A DNA stretch of 6,133 bases, from NCBI GenBank assembly GCA_016200745.1, contig JACQEF010000177.1, positions 1 to 6,133 on the forward strand, written 5' to 3'. Shown here in pieces: positions 5,209-6,133 of the stretch. Both the position numbers and the translations under genes were made by a program. Position 1 is the first letter of the stretch; each line of letters starts with the position of its first letter. The notes under the pieces were generated by a model that searched no databases, was not told the DNA's origin, and worked only from the letters and a program-made list of their open reading frames with translations. The stretch comes from Chloroflexota bacterium. GTDB lineage: Bacteria; Chloroflexota; Limnocylindria; Limnocylindrales; CSP1-4.

Positions 5209-6063
5209 TTGACCCGGATCGTACGCACCCGCGCGGAGCTGCGGGCCGCCCTCGATCGCGTCGAACGTCCGGTCGGCGTCGTCCCGACGATGGGCTGGCT
5301 TCATGAGGGTCACCGCGCCCTGATGCGGCAGGCCCGGGCGGCCGACGCCACCACGGTCGTGACGATCTTCGTCAACCCGCGGCAGTTCAACGTCGCGGAC
5401 GACTTCATGCGGTACCCGCGGAACGAGGCCCGGGACCTCGACATCTGTACCGCCGAGGGCGTGGACCTCGTCTTCGCCCCGCCGGCCTCGGAGGTCTATC
5501 CGCCCGGGTTCGACACCGTCGTGTCCGTCGGAGCGGTCGCCCGGCCGCTCGAGGGAGCGGCCCGGCCCGGGCATTTCGACGGTGTGGCGACGGTGGTCGC
5601 GATCCTGTTCGGGCTGGTCCGGTCCGACCACGCCTACTTCGGGCAGAAGGACGCCCAGCAGGTCATGGTCATCCGCCAGATGGCGCGCGACCTGGCCATC
5701 CCGACCGAGGTGATCGCCTGTCCGACCGTCCGTGAGCCGGACGGGCTGGCGTTGTCCTCACGGAACGTCCACCTGACACCGGCCGAGCGGGCGGCGGCGC
5801 CCGTCCTCCACCGGGCGCTCGTCGCGGCGCGGACGCGGTGGGCGGCCGGCGAACGGTCGGCCGACGCCTTGCGCGAAGCGATGCGGGCGACACTGGCCGG
5901 CGAGCCGTTGGCGGAGGTCGACTACGTCTCCGTCGCGGACGCGGCGATGCTGACCGAGCTCGATCGGGTCGAGGGTCAGGCGCTGCTGTCCCTGGCCGTC
6001 CGCTTCGGAACGACCCGGCTCATCGACAACGAATCGCTGGGCGCCGAGCCCGCGGTCGGCTGA
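5209..6063 (+). CDS. panC: Pantothenate synthetase (pantoate-beta-alanine ligase)
   Basis: Cytosolic ATP-dependent ligase that condenses (R)-pantoate with beta-alanine through a pantoyl-adenylate intermediate to give pantothenate, AMP and PPi. The 284-aa length is typical. Visible motifs of the class I aminoacyl-tRNA-synthetase-like nucleotidyltransferase fold: VVPTMGWLHEGH with the HIGH-like HEGH (24-35), TIFVNPRQF (52-60) with pantoate-contacting Gln59, DDFMRYPR (64-71), RPGHFDGVATVV (119-130), YFGQKDAQQ with Lys147 (143-151), and the KMSKS-like region PDGLALSSRN (177-186). The C-terminal dimerisation domain follows (DYVSVADAA, then LAVRFGTTRLIDN). The start is a TTG; no ATG or GTG lies near the required N-terminus, and the ribosome site is weak (GGA, 5 nt upstream). 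It follows panB by 24 nt, so it is probably translated from the same mRNA. Confidence 0.98.
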   Translation: MTRIVRTRAELRAALDRVERPVGVVPTMGWLHEGHRALMRQARAADATTVVTIFVNPRQFNVADDFMRYPRNEARDLDICTAEGVDLVFAPPASEVYPPGFDTVVSVGAVARPLEGAARPGHFDGVATVVAILFGLVRSDHAYFGQKDAQQVMVIRQMARDLAIPTEVIACPTVREPDGLALSSRNVHLTPAERAAAPVLHRALVAARTRWAAGERSADALREAMRATLAGEPLAEVDYVSVADAAMLTELDRVEGQALLSLAVRFGTTRLIDNESLGAEPAVG

Positions 6064-6071
6064 GCCGCGCG

Positions 6072-6133
6072 ATGGCCGCCGGCCGCAGGATCCTCGTCGC
6101 GTACCTGGTCTACTTCGGCGCGATCGGGGCGGC
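6072..6133 (+). CDS. Start of a membrane protein gene, possibly an MFS transporter (cut by window edge)
   Basis: Only 20 full codons are visible: MAAGRRILVAYLVYFGAIGA and on. A short basic start followed by a hydrophobic, aromatic stretch is typical of a first transmembrane helix, and the YFGAIGA pattern recalls the N-terminus of MFS_1-like major facilitator proteins. That resemblance is from memory and rests on few residues. The gene begins 8 nt after the panC stop in the same direction, so it is likely part of the same transcript. No good Shine-Dalgarno sequence precedes the ATG. A role in transport linked to pantothenate is possible but not shown. Confidence 0.5.
   Translation, partial: MAAGRRILVAYLVYFGAIGA

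Noticed and set aside
3778..5631. Long minus-strand open frame (617 codons) across coaBC, panB and panC
   Set aside because: It lies entirely antisense to recognisable enzymes, and its translation is Arg/Gly/Asp-rich and low in complexity. Stop codons are rare in every frame at this GC content.
1..6133. CRISPR array, insertion sequence, tRNA or phage-type system
   Set aside because: There are no direct-repeat arrays, transposase motifs, terminal repeats or tRNA-like folds. The gene content is core metabolism with uniform base composition.

Overview
The window is high-GC bacterial DNA (roughly 70% G+C by eye, with strong G/C bias at third codon positions). It holds four complete, confidently identified plus-strand genes, one complete unassigned minus-strand gene, and one gene cut at each end. 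The gene order, the CoaBC variant and the GTG/TTG starts would fit a high-GC Chloroflexota or a similar deep-branching Gram-positive-like lineage. That placement is an inference from general resemblance, and nothing in the window fixes it.

Left part, minus strand (1-1946). A small unassigned protein (1509-1946) lies upstream of and in the same direction as a purine permease of the NCS2/AzgA-like family (1-1364, C-terminal end cut by the window edge). The gap between them (1365-1508) carries the permease Shine-Dalgarno sequence and a perfect 10-bp inverted repeat (1440-1466).

Centre (1947-2060). This is a divergent intergenic region that must serve the unassigned gene leftward and the CoA operon rightward. 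On the plus strand a TATCAT hexamer ends 7 nt before the coaX ATG, and no Shine-Dalgarno sequence is present. This suggests that coaX is read from a leaderless or nearly leaderless transcript.

Right part, plus strand (2061-6133). This is a compact vitamin B5/coenzyme A operon, coaX-coaBC-panB-panC. PanB makes ketopantoate from 2-oxoisovalerate. After reduction by an enzyme not encoded here, PanC joins pantoate to beta-alanine to give pantothenate. CoaX phosphorylates pantothenate, and CoaBC adds cysteine and decarboxylates to give 4'-phosphopantetheine. coaX/coaBC and coaBC/panB overlap by 4 nt (ATGA), panC follows panB after 24 nt, and a membrane-protein gene begins 8 nt after panC and runs off the window. 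PanD, a ketopantoate reductase, CoaD and CoaE are not in the window.

I see no mobile element, CRISPR array, tRNA/rRNA or clearly undescribed system. The points most worth checking are the non-canonical catalytic positions in CoaBC, the leaderless-type coaX promoter, and the unassigned protein divergent from coaX.
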